Assembly: GCA_965223835.1 (NCBI GenBank)
Contig: CBDCXQ010000001.1
Location: 5,456,001 to 5,520,000 of the forward strand
Direction: 5' to 3'
DNA length: 64,000 bases
Source of the DNA: CAVYXZ01 sp965223835
Lineage (GTDB): Bacteria; Chloroflexota; Anaerolineae; Aggregatilineales; Phototrophicaceae
The notes under the pieces were generated by a model. It was not told where the DNA came from. It was given only the letters and a program-made list of their open reading frames with translations, and made no database searches. The position numbers and the translations under genes were made by a program. Every line of letters starts with the position of its first letter. The first letter of the stretch is position 1. Positions 52,307 to 62,135 of the stretch are shown in pieces.

Positions 52307-53353
52307 ATGGCAGCAGCGGAGAATAGTCAAAATAGTCCAGGACCCCAGGTAACCACGTTGAAAAAGCCGGTGCAGGGCCGCAGCCTGTGGGCCGATGCCT
52401 GGCGACGTCTCATTCGTAATCGGGCCGCGATGCTCGGTCTGTTTCTGCTCATTATTAACTTCACGGTGGCTATTTTCGCCGATTTTGTGGCCCCTAAAGA
52501 CTATAAAACGCAGGTCTTGATGGATAATAATGCGGCCCCCCGCTGGGTGATTGACGCCTTCCCGATTATGACTGCCAAAGACGATGGTGGCTACGTCACC
52601 GTGAGTGACGAGTATCCGCTGGGGGCTGACAGCCTGGGGCGGGATATGCTGAGCCGCATCATCTATGGCGCACGCGTGTCGCTGTCGGTTGCTATTGTTG
52701 GGCCGTTGGTTAGCCTGATGATTGGCCTGGGATTTGGCTTGCTTGCCGGGTACTTCGGGGGGCGGGTCGACAATTTAATGATGCGCTTCGTCGATATTAT
52801 GTACGCCTTTCCGACTCTGTTGCTCATTATCCTGTTGATGACGTTTTTCCGTTCCAGCTTTTCGGATAACACGCCCGGCACCCTGGCCTACACTTTGGGG
52901 CAGATTGACTCGGCTTTCGGTGGTATGTTGTTTATCTTCATCGGCATCGGTATCACGTCATGGATGCAAATGGCGCGGTTGACACGGGGTCAGGTATTGG
53001 CTTTGCGTGAACAAGATTTCGTCGATGCCGCCCGGTCTATCGGCGCGGGTACCCGCAGCATTATGTGGCAACACATCTTGCCCAACATCCTGGGGCCAAT
53101 CATCGTTGCCGAGACGCTGACCATTCCGTCATACATTCTGACCGAAGCCTTTCTCAGTTTCATTGGGTTAGGGGTCAACCCACCGACGCCGAGTTGGGGT
53201 GCGATGATTAATGATGGTGCTCAGGCCATTCGTAGCTATCCCAACCAGGCCCTATTCCCCGCGCTGGCATTGTTTCTGGTCATGTTTGCCTTCAACTTCC
53301 TGGGTGACGGCTTGCGCGATGCGCTGGACCCGCGGATGCGTGGCGTCGATTAA
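52307..53353 (+). CDS. Peptide ABC transporter permease, DppC/OppC type
   Basis: Protein of 348 residues with six helices. The N-terminal LWADAWRRLIRNRAAMLGLFLL, YPLGADSLGRDMLSRIIYGAR, and EAA loop AARSIGAGTRSIMWQHILPN are family hallmarks. It forms the heterodimeric pore with the B-type permease, 11 nt upstream. Last gene of the operon, closed by the terminator at 53384. Confidence 0.94.
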   Translation: MAAAENSQNSPGPQVTTLKKPVQGRSLWADAWRRLIRNRAAMLGLFLLIINFTVAIFADFVAPKDYKTQVLMDNNAAPRWVIDAFPIMTAKDDGGYVTVSDEYPLGADSLGRDMLSRIIYGARVSLSVAIVGPLVSLMIGLGFGLLAGYFGGRVDNLMMRFVDIMYAFPTLLLIILLMTFFRSSFSDNTPGTLAYTLGQIDSAFGGMLFIFIGIGITSWMQMARLTRGQVLALREQDFVDAARSIGAGTRSIMWQHILPNILGPIIVAETLTIPSYILTEAFLSFIGLGVNPPTPSWGAMINDGAQAIRSYPNQALFPALALFLVMFAFNFLGDGLRDALDPRMRGVD

Positions 53354-53383
53354 CGCGCGTTGCTATACTGATGATTGTGCAAA

Positions 53384-53413
53384 GGGCGCGGTTGATTACC
53401 GCGTTCTTTTTTT
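53384..53413 (+). terminator. Terminator of the peptide ABC operon
   Basis: GGGCGCGGT (53384-53392), 5-nt loop, ACCGCGTTC (53398-53406) with two G-T pairs, then seven T. Confidence 0.88.
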
Positions 53414-53453
53414 GTATTGTAATGAGAGTCTTAATCAAAGTAGAGTTAACCAT

Positions 53454-54602
53454 ATGCTAACCATTCAACCGGTCACCAATTTTGATGAATTCGTCGCTGC
53501 CCGTGAATTAGGGGATATTGCATTTTCGCGTGATTGGATGCCAACCCCTGAGCAACGTCAGCAATATGCGCAGACCCATATCACCGGGCCTGGCTTCGAC
53601 TATGAACAGCATCGGGTCGGTTGGCTGGACGGCAAGGCCGTGGCGCATGTCGTGGCGCATCCGTTTCAGTTGCGCTATGGCAGTATAACTTTACAGACGG
53701 GCGGGATCGGCGGCGTTTGTACCCATCCTGATCACCGCGACCAGGGTTATGCAGCGGCGGTGATGGATCATACGCTCGATTATATGCAGGCACGGGGCGA
53801 TCATTTGGCCTTGCTGGTTACGGGTCTCACCGACTTTTATACGAAGCTGGGTTTTCATACGGTATGGCCTTTCCAGTCGCTGGAAGTTCACGTCGCCGAT
53901 ATTGCTGATCTGACCGCGCCATTGAAGCTGCGACCGGCTGAACTGGCCGACCTGCCACAGATGATTGCCCTGTTCGAGCGTCACTGGGGTTCACGTGTCA
54001 CCCTGGAACGCCCTGCCGAAATCTGGCGCTGGCGAGTGGAAAATAAGACGCACGAGCCGGTAGAAGTCGTTGAAGACCGCGCTGGACAAATTGTTGGCTA
54101 TCGTGCCGGAAGTGGCTGGATTGCGGAGCGGGTTGCCGATACCGCTGAAGCGGCTCTGACGCTGCTGGCTCATGCCGGTCAGGCCGCTGCGGAACGAGGC
54201 GATGAAGCGTTTGAATGGGCAGTCCCCGCTGACGATTATATTGTGTATGCTGTGAGTCGCACAATCAACTGTAAGGTGCATATCGCTCACTATCCCGGCA
54301 GTCAGTGGATGGGTCGGATTGTCGATGCCGAGGGTTTCCGCGATGCGCTGCTGCCGGAGATCACCCGGCAAGCCGGCTTGGATGAGCGGGGGTTCATCTT
54401 CAGCATTCAACCAGACACCGTATATATCGGCCTGCGCGGCCAGGACGAGACCAATATGCAGCTACAACACGCCGACTTTTTGCCAATCCTATTCGGCGCA
54501 CTGCCACCCGCTACTTTGAATATGTCGGCTGAAGCGACCCAATTGCTCGAAGCGCTATTTCCGCCGCGCACCGCGATGATTGCGCCCTGGAGCAGTTTCT
54601 AG
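53454..54602 (+). CDS. GNAT acetyltransferase, Eis-like
   Basis: Protein of 382 residues. N-terminal GNAT domain with the acetyl-CoA loop GGVCTHPDHRDQGYAAAVMD and FYTKLGF; a second, degenerate GNAT half and a small C-terminal sterol-carrier-like part follow, the Eis layout. Such enzymes acetylate amines of small molecules or proteins. ATG 53454 is used; a frame extending to 53211 overlaps the permease and terminator and is rejected. Confidence 0.85.
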   Translation: MLTIQPVTNFDEFVAARELGDIAFSRDWMPTPEQRQQYAQTHITGPGFDYEQHRVGWLDGKAVAHVVAHPFQLRYGSITLQTGGIGGVCTHPDHRDQGYAAAVMDHTLDYMQARGDHLALLVTGLTDFYTKLGFHTVWPFQSLEVHVADIADLTAPLKLRPAELADLPQMIALFERHWGSRVTLERPAEIWRWRVENKTHEPVEVVEDRAGQIVGYRAGSGWIAERVADTAEAALTLLAHAGQAAAERGDEAFEWAVPADDYIVYAVSRTINCKVHIAHYPGSQWMGRIVDAEGFRDALLPEITRQAGLDERGFIFSIQPDTVYIGLRGQDETNMQLQHADFLPILFGALPPATLNMSAEATQLLEALFPPRTAMIAPWSSF

Positions 54603-54696
54603 CCAGAAACGAGTAGGCTGGCCTTAATGGATTCTTCGTCAAGTGGTCACACCCGCTTAAATAGCGACATCATCCAGTTTAAATTAGGAGAGACTG

Positions 54697-55179
54697 ATGC
54701 TTTTCAGTGCTGAAGAACGACAAGCGTTAATTGATTCCATGCGAGCATATCCCGCTCAACTGGCAGAACTGGTCCGAGATTTGAGTGACGACGATCTGCA
54801 CACGGCATATGTCGCCGGTGAATGGACTGTGGCCCAAAATGTGCATCATGTTGCAGATGCGCATATGAATGCCTTCATCCGTGTCAAGCTGGGGTTGACC
54901 GAAACTAATCCTAATATTAAGGGTTACGATCAGAATCTGTGGGCCGAAACGCCGGATTCAAAGGACATTTCTATCGCCAGTTCGCTGGCAATCATCGAGG
55001 GCCTGCACGAACGCTGGTGTGTCCTGTGGGAAAGTCTGAGCGATGAACAATGGGAACGCACCGTAGTTCTGCCAACAGCGGGTGAACGCCCGATTGAGAA
55101 TTTTCTGCGTGTCTATGCCAATCACGGTCCAGCGCATATTGAGCAAATCACGAAAACATTGGCCGCGAAGGGTAGCTAA
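54697..55179 (+). CDS. DinB-family (YfiT-like) protein 1
   Basis: Protein of 160 residues, a four-helix DinB bundle. His ligands for a metal are visible in QNVHHVADAHMN and NHGPAHIEQI. DinB/YfiT proteins are thiol transferases or metal-dependent hydrolases. GGAGAG stands before the ATG. The next gene, 2 nt after the stop, is its duplicate. Confidence 0.88.
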   Translation: MLFSAEERQALIDSMRAYPAQLAELVRDLSDDDLHTAYVAGEWTVAQNVHHVADAHMNAFIRVKLGLTETNPNIKGYDQNLWAETPDSKDISIASSLAIIEGLHERWCVLWESLSDEQWERTVVLPTAGERPIENFLRVYANHGPAHIEQITKTLAAKGS

Positions 55180-55181
55180 AC

Positions 55182-55664
55182 ATGCGCTTTACAGGTGCTG
55201 AGCGAACCACCATGATCGGCGTTATTCAGCGTTTTCCGGCTGAACTGGCGGCGCTGGTGCAGGACTTGAGCGACGTAGATTTGCACACCCATTATCTGGA
55301 TGATGAATGGACGGTGGCGCAGAATGTACATCATGTCGCCGATTCTCATATGAACAGTTTTGTGCGGCTGAAGCTGGCGCTAACTGAAGCTAACCCCATT
55401 ATCAAACCCTACGATCAAGACGCCTGGGCGGTTACGGCAGATTATGATCTACCGGTTGCGGTCTCGCTGGCACTGCTGCGGGGCCTACATGAGCGCTGGT
55501 GTGTGCTGTGGGAAAGCCTGAGTGATGCCCAGTGGGCACGCACGTTGCGGCATCCTGAACTAGGCGCGATCACAGTTGAAGATCATCTTGAAGTCTATCG
55601 CGATCACTGCCATGCCCACATCGACCAGATTCAACGCACATTGGCGGCGAAACCCGGCGCTTGA
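55182..55664 (+). CDS. DinB-family (YfiT-like) protein 2, tandem duplicate
   Basis: Protein of 160 residues, same length and clearly homologous to the preceding gene (EWTVAQNVHHVADSHMN, LHERWCVLWESLSD in both). The metal His pattern is kept (HHVADSH, DHCHAHIDQI). The two would be translated together and could form a heterodimer. Their divergence is enough that the duplication is not recent. Confidence 0.88.
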   Translation: MRFTGAERTTMIGVIQRFPAELAALVQDLSDVDLHTHYLDDEWTVAQNVHHVADSHMNSFVRLKLALTEANPIIKPYDQDAWAVTADYDLPVAVSLALLRGLHERWCVLWESLSDAQWARTLRHPELGAITVEDHLEVYRDHCHAHIDQIQRTLAAKPGA

Positions 55665-56048
55665 TATTGACTGAAGCGCGTCACAAAGATTAGCTTGCCA
55701 AAATAGAACACGTGTACTTAGATGTTGATAGTAGTGGTTAACAGGTAAATGACGCCTGGAGCGCCAGGTTGTGTCCGCGACCGAACCATTGGGTAATAAG
55801 GTGGATATAGTGAGCCGCCTTAGAATAGGATACGGACTTGCGCGCGTAACACCTCACGCCAGCGCAGCACCGGGCCGCGCCAGACCCCAAACACCCACTG
55901 TAAGCTCCTCAATTTCACCCGTTCCCGATGGGTACACAAGATTTGATTGTTTCCGCCCATCGTCCAATTGTGCCAACCCTACCCGCCAGTGTGTTCTAAA
56001 CGTATAATAGGAACGTTCAGCGAGGCACAGGTGGGTAGGTAGTGAGTC
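55665..56048. other. Intergenic region before prfA
   Basis: 384 bases with no supported gene (a 78-codon frame at 55771-56007 is compositionally unlike coding). It contains a CCTGG-AGCG-CCAGG hairpin at 55755-55768 and a TATAAT box at about 56003, probably the prfA promoter. It looks structured, but no RNA family was recognised. Confidence 0.45.
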
Positions 56049-57113
56049 ATGTTCGATAAATTATCAGGTATTGAAGCGCGGTATAACGAGCTAGAAAAAT
56101 TGATGGCCGACCCGGAAGCGCTCGCCGACTATTCTAAGATGATTGAGTACAATAAAGAGCGCTCTAGCCTGGAGGAGATTGTCGCTGGTTTCCGTAACTA
56201 TCGGACCCAGCAGGAAGAACTTGAAGGCGCGGAGGAAATGCTCCAGGAAGAGGCTGATCCGGAACTGCGCGAAATGGCCGAGGAAGAAGTCAGCACTCTG
56301 CGCGAAAGCATCAGCAACCTGGAAAATCAGCTTCGAATCATGTTGCTGCCCAAAGACCCGCGTGATGATAAAAACGTGATTGTCGAGATTCGTGCCGGGG
56401 CCGGTGGAGATGAAGCCGGATTGTTCGCAGCGGATTTGTATCGCATGTACAGCCTGTATGCTGAGAGTCGCCGCTGGCAGGTCGAAGTGATGGATCAGCA
56501 CGAAACCGGCGTGGGCGGCTTCAAACAAATTACGTTTGAGATCAAAGGCCAGGGCGCGTTCAGCCGATTGAAGTTTGAAAGTGGGGTGCATCGCGTCCAG
56601 CGGGTGCCTGATACCGAGAGTCAGGGGCGCATCCACACCAGTACCGTGACCGTAGCGGTGTTGGCTGAAGTGGATGAGGTGGATGTCGAACTGGATATGA
56701 ATGACGTGCGCGTCGATGTCTATCGCAGTCAGGGCGCAGGCGGGCAATCAGTCAACACTACCGACTCTGCGGTAAGAATGACCCATATTCCCACCGGCAT
56801 CGTTGTCGAAATGCAGGACGAACGCAAGCAACTGCAAAATCGTATTCGGGCCAAGCAGGTGCTGATTGCGCGGCTGTATGAAATGGAAATGGAAAAGCAA
56901 CGCCAGGAGCAGGAAGACGAGCGCCGCGGTCAGATCGGCAGTGGTGATCGCTCCGAGAAAATCCGCACCTACAATTACCCCCAGAACCGTGTCACCGACC
57001 ACCGTATTAACCTGAGCAGCCACAATCTGCCCGCGATCATGGATGGTAAGCTGGATGAATTTATCGATGAGTTGGCAACCCGCGATGAGGCTGACCGGCT
57101 GGCAGTTGGGTAA
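56049..57113 (+). CDS. prfA: Peptide chain release factor 1
   Basis: Protein of 354 residues. Catalytic GGQ at residues 231-233 in QGAGGQSVNTTDSAVR; codon-recognition region VQRVPDTESQGR has the P-x-T of RF1 (UAG/UAA), not the SPF of RF2. EIRAGAGGDEAGLFAADL is the usual N-terminal half motif. Essential translation termination gene. The methyltransferase that modifies the GGQ Gln (prmC) is not the next gene; a DNA methyltransferase is. Confidence 0.97.
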   Translation: MFDKLSGIEARYNELEKLMADPEALADYSKMIEYNKERSSLEEIVAGFRNYRTQQEELEGAEEMLQEEADPELREMAEEEVSTLRESISNLENQLRIMLLPKDPRDDKNVIVEIRAGAGGDEAGLFAADLYRMYSLYAESRRWQVEVMDQHETGVGGFKQITFEIKGQGAFSRLKFESGVHRVQRVPDTESQGRIHTSTVTVAVLAEVDEVDVELDMNDVRVDVYRSQGAGGQSVNTTDSAVRMTHIPTGIVVEMQDERKQLQNRIRAKQVLIARLYEMEMEKQRQEQEDERRGQIGSGDRSEKIRTYNYPQNRVTDHRINLSSHNLPAIMDGKLDEFIDELATRDEADRLAVG

Positions 57114-57131
57114 GTAGTCATCCACTGATCG

Positions 57132-58055
57132 ATGCCCAACAAAATTGCCCTCATCAGCCCCCACTTCGAGTCCCACATCCCAGTGACGTTGTTTCATGGC
57201 GACCGCCTGGACCTGATTCAGCAGATTAAAGACACCGGCGATCAAGCAACATTAATCGTAACCTCCCCACCCTACAATGTCGGCAAGGAATACGAGCAGA
57301 ATCTCGCGTTTGACGACTACGTTGAGCAGCAGCGGGCCACGATTACCGCCTGTGTGGACATTCTCGCTGAAAATGGCTCCATCTGCTGGCAGGTCGGCCA
57401 CAGCATTCAGGGCAGCGGACGCGAGAAAGAAGCTTTTCCGCTGGATTTGGTGTTGTACCCCATCTTCAAAGATCTGGGCCTGACGCTCAAAAATCGTATC
57501 GTCTGGACGTTCGGGCACGGGCTGCATGAATCACTACGCTTTTCCGGGCGGCACGAGACCATTCTGTGGTTCGTGAAATCAGCCGATTACGTCTTCAATC
57601 TGGACCCGGTGCGGGTGCCGCAAAAATATCCCGGTAAGCGCCATTTTCGCGGTGCGAAGAAAGGACAGATCTCCGGTAATCCAGCGGGCAAGAATCCCAG
57701 CGATGTGTGGGACATGCCCAATGTTAAATCCAATCATGTTGAGAAAACCGGGCACCCCTGTCAGTTTCCGGTCGGGCTGGTGGAACGCTTGATTCTGGCA
57801 TTGACCAATCCCGGTGAGCTGGTATTTGACCCCTACATCGGTTCCGGGACAACGGCTGCTGCTGCGGTGCTTCATGGTCGCCGCGCTGCCGGGGCCGATA
57901 TTGACGCCGATTATCTGGCGACGGCTGCGGAGCGCGTACAGCTAGCCGCGCAGGGTACATTGCCCTTCCGGGCGATGAACAAACCCATCCACACACCCAA
58001 TCCCAATACGGCTGTCGCTACGGTCCCCGACGAATGGCGTGAAGGTGATGGCTAA
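57132..58055 (+). CDS. Orphan DNA methyltransferase (N4-cytosine/N6-adenine type)
   Basis: Protein of 307 residues. Catalytic motif TSPPYN (Ser45-Tyr48) precedes the AdoMet motif FDPYIGSGTTAAAA, the beta-class order; SPPY is more usual in N4-cytosine enzymes but some N6-adenine enzymes have it. GHPCQFPVGLVERL is the typical stretch before motif I. No restriction endonuclease gene is near, so it is solitary, or its role is regulatory. 18 nt after prfA. Confidence 0.88.
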   Translation: MPNKIALISPHFESHIPVTLFHGDRLDLIQQIKDTGDQATLIVTSPPYNVGKEYEQNLAFDDYVEQQRATITACVDILAENGSICWQVGHSIQGSGREKEAFPLDLVLYPIFKDLGLTLKNRIVWTFGHGLHESLRFSGRHETILWFVKSADYVFNLDPVRVPQKYPGKRHFRGAKKGQISGNPAGKNPSDVWDMPNVKSNHVEKTGHPCQFPVGLVERLILALTNPGELVFDPYIGSGTTAAAAVLHGRRAAGADIDADYLATAAERVQLAAQGTLPFRAMNKPIHTPNPNTAVATVPDEWREGDG

Positions 58056-58117
58056 ACTGAAACTCAGCCAGTAAATCCACATCCCGCAGCATTGCCAAGC
58101 GTGATACCATTGGCCGC

Positions 58118-59914
58118 ATGATGAAATCAAAATACCAGTGGCTGTTGATTCCACTGCTACTGCTCGTCACCTGGTTAGGCGTGCGGGGGTTAGCCGCTGA
58201 TGCGCTCTGGATTGATGAACTGCGCTCATTGCGGCGGGCCGGTGCGGAACAATTCATGCCGCCCGATTCCGTGTTTACCCCGGCACTGGTCTGGGAGCGC
58301 ACGATTAATGCGCGGTATCAAGTGCCCGGTTATTATCTGCTGCTGGCAGGCTGGGGCCGCTTCGTCGGATTATCTGACTATGGCGGACGAGCGTTATCGC
58401 TGTTGCTGGGCGTGTTGAGTACTGCAGCCATCTTTCGCCTGGGACGCGACTGGCATTCGCCGCTGGTGGGTTTCGGCGCGGCACTCACGTTGGGGACCGG
58501 CGCATTTTACGTCAACTATCTGCATGATATGCGGGCCTATACGCTGCTGGTGCTGCTGACGATCTGCGTGCTGTGGTGTTACTGGCGGACAATATATCGG
58601 GCTGGTGGCCGGATGATTCTGGCCGGACTGTTTTTGAGTGCGACTGCGGCCCTGTATACGCACTATGCAGCCGCGATCTTGCTCGGTACGCTGAGTCTAT
58701 ACCATCTACTGATCGCACCAAAGAACCGTCGCTGGATCATCGTTTTGATCGTGTTCGGAATGATCGGCATCAGCTTTATGCCCTGGCTGCCCAACCTGGA
58801 ATATACGCTGAGTTTTGCTCAATCCGACCCCCGTCAAGAACGGGCATTGACGGCCCCGGAGACACTCCAACAAATTGCAACGATGTTCAGCAATGGCGGG
58901 CAGTGGCTGTTGGTTTTGCTGGGCGTGCTGGCGTTGCGTGAACGGGGAAAGGCCGCCCGGCTAAGCTGGTTTCTACTGCTCATTGGCTTGGGCGCGACGC
59001 TCATGCTCAATAGCCGTGTACCGTTCATTTTTGACCTGCGCTACCTCATCATCTTCTGGGTGCCGCTGGCGTTGATCGTTGGGCTGGGCATCGCATCGCT
59101 GCAAATCCGTCCGGCGCTGCTGCTGAGCGTGTGGTTATTAGGCAGCCTGTGGAGCAACTTCGACCCCGCCTTTGCTGATCGTATTCATGATCCCATTTAT
59201 CACCCGCCGTATGATGCATTAGCCAACTCGCTGGCAAGCCAGGCTGAGACAGATGACTTCCTGCTCATGATTGCCGATGAGACCAATGCTGAGCGTGGCG
59301 GTTATACCGACCTGTTGCCGTTGTATATCGAGTCACCCCCGCACGCGTTTATTCAAGTTGAACCTGATATGTCCGAGCAGTTTTTCCGTGAACGGGTCCA
59401 GGCCTGGGTTGCGGGCAAACCGGTAAGGGTATGGTTAACCTTCAACCCGAATTATGCGTGGGGACAGGGCTGGGCTGCCGATACACTCAGGACTCTGGGT
59501 TACGCTCACTGTGAGACACCGCTTGTAACCAGATCGTTGCAAGCCGAACTGTTTGGGCGCTTGCCAGCGACCAATGCCATCCTATTTCAAAAAGAAAATA
59601 CGACAATCACGCTGGCACTGCTACAGCCTCTGGATTCATTGCTGACGCTGGGCTGGCAACTGGGAAATGATGTCCCTGATTATGAGTTCTCCTACGCTGT
59701 CCATTTTTTTGATGCCAATGATCAACGGGTGGCCCAGATCGATCAGCCGCTTTTTGGGCGCAGCTTCAACTGCCAAAGTTTACCCTTGCCAACATTGCCT
59801 GCCGGTAGCTATCGTGCCGAGTTGCTGGTCTATGCGTGGCAAACCGGTGATCGTTTACAGCTTGCCGAAACCGACCAGGAAGCGATAACACTGGGACAAT
59901 TTCACATACCTTGA
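58118..59914 (+). CDS. GT39/ArnT-like membrane glycosyltransferase
   Basis: Protein of 598 residues. About ten membrane helices fill residues 5-360; the first outer loop holds W-I-D-E-L, the D-E motif of the polyprenyl-phosphate sugar-using GT-C fold. NYLHDMRAYTLLVLL and AALYTHYAAAILLGT are typical of the family. The C-terminal 230 residues are a soluble outer domain. It would transfer a sugar from a lipid carrier to a surface acceptor. ATG 58121 is an equal start choice. Confidence 0.85.
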   Translation: MMKSKYQWLLIPLLLLVTWLGVRGLAADALWIDELRSLRRAGAEQFMPPDSVFTPALVWERTINARYQVPGYYLLLAGWGRFVGLSDYGGRALSLLLGVLSTAAIFRLGRDWHSPLVGFGAALTLGTGAFYVNYLHDMRAYTLLVLLTICVLWCYWRTIYRAGGRMILAGLFLSATAALYTHYAAAILLGTLSLYHLLIAPKNRRWIIVLIVFGMIGISFMPWLPNLEYTLSFAQSDPRQERALTAPETLQQIATMFSNGGQWLLVLLGVLALRERGKAARLSWFLLLIGLGATLMLNSRVPFIFDLRYLIIFWVPLALIVGLGIASLQIRPALLLSVWLLGSLWSNFDPAFADRIHDPIYHPPYDALANSLASQAETDDFLLMIADETNAERGGYTDLLPLYIESPPHAFIQVEPDMSEQFFRERVQAWVAGKPVRVWLTFNPNYAWGQGWAADTLRTLGYAHCETPLVTRSLQAELFGRLPATNAILFQKENTTITLALLQPLDSLLTLGWQLGNDVPDYEFSYAVHFFDANDQRVAQIDQPLFGRSFNCQSLPLPTLPAGSYRAELLVYAWQTGDRLQLAETDQEAITLGQFHIP

Positions 59915-59924
59915 CCAGCCTGAA

Positions 59925-61637
59925 TTAACTCAACTGGCTGGGCATCGTGACCTTCAGATGTACCTGATACAGTCCGTCACCGATATATTCAGTTTGCAAC
60001 CCTAATTGCCGGATCTGCTGTAATTGGGGACCAGTAAATTGCGGCAAGAAGGTGCTGTAATAGGCTGGAATATCCACGTAGAGTTGCGGCACCGAATCGC
60101 CGCTCACCGCCTGCCAGCGCTCTCGACTCACCAGCCGATCATCCCCGCGTCGCGCATCAAGCGCTGCGTCTAAGGCGTCACCAGTGGCGACGACCAGCAG
60201 GTTATCGACCGTGCCAAATTGTAAGAGCGGCCCATCAATCGGGTCGGGCTGGATACGATGAAATTCCATGCCATTAACCGTGCTGGTTTCCACTTCATTG
60301 AGCGGCAGCAAAATCTCTGCCAGACGGTTGGTCGCGTTGAGGGTCGCCACCTCGTCATCGACTTCAGCGACGATCAGGACATCATAGGGCAGATTCAACG
60401 TGGGGAGCGGGTCATTAGGGCGCGGTAACAGCGCCACCGAGTAACTGCCGTTCAGGTGTTGCAGCAGATCATGTTCAAGGTCGTAATTGGCCTCACGCGT
60501 GAGTGTCATCAGGAAACCACCAACGACCTGTTCAATATCGTCAGCCGTCGGCACATCCAGCGCCGGATTAGCGGGTGCGTTCGCCAGTGGAAACGCGCCT
60601 AAAAGTTGCCCGCTGAAATTGATCAGAGGCAGTAGGGTTAACGCGTTCATCGCCGCGACATCACCCTGCGGGCCGCTGTGGACGATCATGGCATTCTGCG
60701 GCACTAAATTGAGGACATCCGTGCTGATCTCGGCAAATGGTTCGGGATTCGCCGGGTCGTCAGTATACAGCGTGACAGTCACGTCGACTTCGTTCAAGCG
60801 CAGCGTATCGGCTTGCAAACTGAAACCTACACCATCTACCTGACCGCCCAGCAATACCTGCTCAAACCCAACTGCATCCTGATAAGTCTGTAATGCTTCG
60901 TATATATTTCCCAGCAGCGGCAGGGCCGACTCATCACCGTCAATGATAAAGCTGAGCAAGCGTAATATTTCGCTACCCTGAGCATAACCACTCAACATCG
61001 CCGGGTTCGAACCAGCGGCCTGGATTGGACTAAAGTCAATATTATCGATCAGACGATCTCCGTCACCCGCCTGTACATCTAACAATGTCTTCACGAGATC
61101 GGTCGGCCCCAGCAGCACGGCCTGGTGCGCGAAGGCAATTGTGGTCTTATCCGCCAGATACAGTGTAAGGTCACGGTAGGTTTCTTTTTCCAGCACATCC
61201 TGCCCTTGAATCACACCGCTTAACCCACTGGCCGATTGCAGTACATTTTCGGTGGGGAAGATCATTACCATATCTGCGGTATCTACGCGTAACCCCGGTC
61301 CAAATTGACGATAGGCCAGAATGATCTCGCCATCCAACCAGGGGAAGATGTCGCGGACAAAACTGAAATCTTCCACGTCGAGTGTATCCAGTGGCAGGAC
61401 GCTTTCCAACCCACTCACCGGCTCGAAGGTGATACGTCCCGGTTGCAAAAACGACGCAGCAAAATTCGCCACATTAATCATGGTTAACGTATCGGAATCG
61501 TTGACACTCAGGCGCAAATATCCGGCAAAGTCCGCCGGAATCCAGGCTAGCGGGTCGGTATCATCCTGGGCCGCCACTGGCAGGCTGACCAGCAGTATCA
61601 ACAATATCCATAAAATAGGCTTCAACATCTGAAGCAC
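59925..61637 (-). CDS. Secreted DUF3352-family protein
   Basis: Protein of 570 residues. Signal peptide MLQMLKPILWILLILLVSLP ends V-A-A-Q. The rest is DUF3352: an N-terminal DPLAWIPADFAGYLRLSVND, FLDGEIILAYRQFGPG-type middle, and a repeated DVLIVAEVDDEVATLNATNRL / DALDAALDARRGDD pattern. The family is extracytoplasmic and of unknown role in Chloroflexota and cyanobacteria. Convergent with the glycosyltransferase gene, 10 nt between stops. Confidence 0.85.
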   Translation of the reverse strand: MLQMLKPILWILLILLVSLPVAAQDDTDPLAWIPADFAGYLRLSVNDSDTLTMINVANFAASFLQPGRITFEPVSGLESVLPLDTLDVEDFSFVRDIFPWLDGEIILAYRQFGPGLRVDTADMVMIFPTENVLQSASGLSGVIQGQDVLEKETYRDLTLYLADKTTIAFAHQAVLLGPTDLVKTLLDVQAGDGDRLIDNIDFSPIQAAGSNPAMLSGYAQGSEILRLLSFIIDGDESALPLLGNIYEALQTYQDAVGFEQVLLGGQVDGVGFSLQADTLRLNEVDVTVTLYTDDPANPEPFAEISTDVLNLVPQNAMIVHSGPQGDVAAMNALTLLPLINFSGQLLGAFPLANAPANPALDVPTADDIEQVVGGFLMTLTREANYDLEHDLLQHLNGSYSVALLPRPNDPLPTLNLPYDVLIVAEVDDEVATLNATNRLAEILLPLNEVETSTVNGMEFHRIQPDPIDGPLLQFGTVDNLLVVATGDALDAALDARRGDDRLVSRERWQAVSGDSVPQLYVDIPAYYSTFLPQFTGPQLQQIRQLGLQTEYIGDGLYQVHLKVTMPSQLS

Positions 61638-61807
61638 TCCTGTTTTACATGGTTATAAGGCTTACTTTACTGCCATGCCCCGGCAATAATCAATGCTTTG
61701 TTGCCAGAGACTCATCGAACGATAATCCTGTGTTGGCTATATTTAGCCAATAGCCGTTAACCGCATGTTCAATCGGGATTTTGTTGTTTCGAACAGGAAG
61801 GTCCATT

Positions 61808-61978
61808 ATGCCGAGAGTAACCTACATTAAAATTTGTCTTGATAATTTGGAAGGGAAGATTCCAGAGACGGATCCTATGTTTTATGCGTCAAAAGAAGTT
61901 GCTTACGAAGCTTTAAAGGACTGGACCGGGCAAGATTTCGGCTATGATGCTGACGCATGGCGGCAATGGTTTCGGTAA
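61808..61978 (+). CDS. Small hypothetical protein
   Basis: Protein of 56 residues from ATG 61808, with AGGAAGG about 9 nt before. It ends EALKDWTGQDFGYDADAWRQ-WFR; this T-G-x-D-F-G-Y-D-x-x-x-W-x-x-W ending is also seen at the ends of some HEAT/PBS-lyase repeat proteins, where its role is unknown. Here it stands alone between two terminal regions without an operon. Confidence 0.6.
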   Translation: MPRVTYIKICLDNLEGKIPETDPMFYASKEVAYEALKDWTGQDFGYDADAWRQWFR

Positions 61979-62135
61979 AACGATAAAGATCCGGAATTTT
62001 AGAGTTTAAACACAAACAAACTGCACTTATGACTTGACGATCACTAAGCACCTAATTATCAGGTCATATTAGCTGAGTATGAAATGCGAAATTTGATTGA
62101 TCCTGTATTCTTTTTGCTCGGCAAAAATTCACAGA

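Noticed and set aside
53211..53453. N-terminal extension of the GNAT protein
   Set aside because: It lies inside the permease gene and terminator; GNAT homology begins at ATG 53454.
55771..56007. 78-codon frame before prfA
   Set aside because: Runs through a hairpin and the prfA -10 box; Pro/Arg/Ser-rich, non-coding-like.
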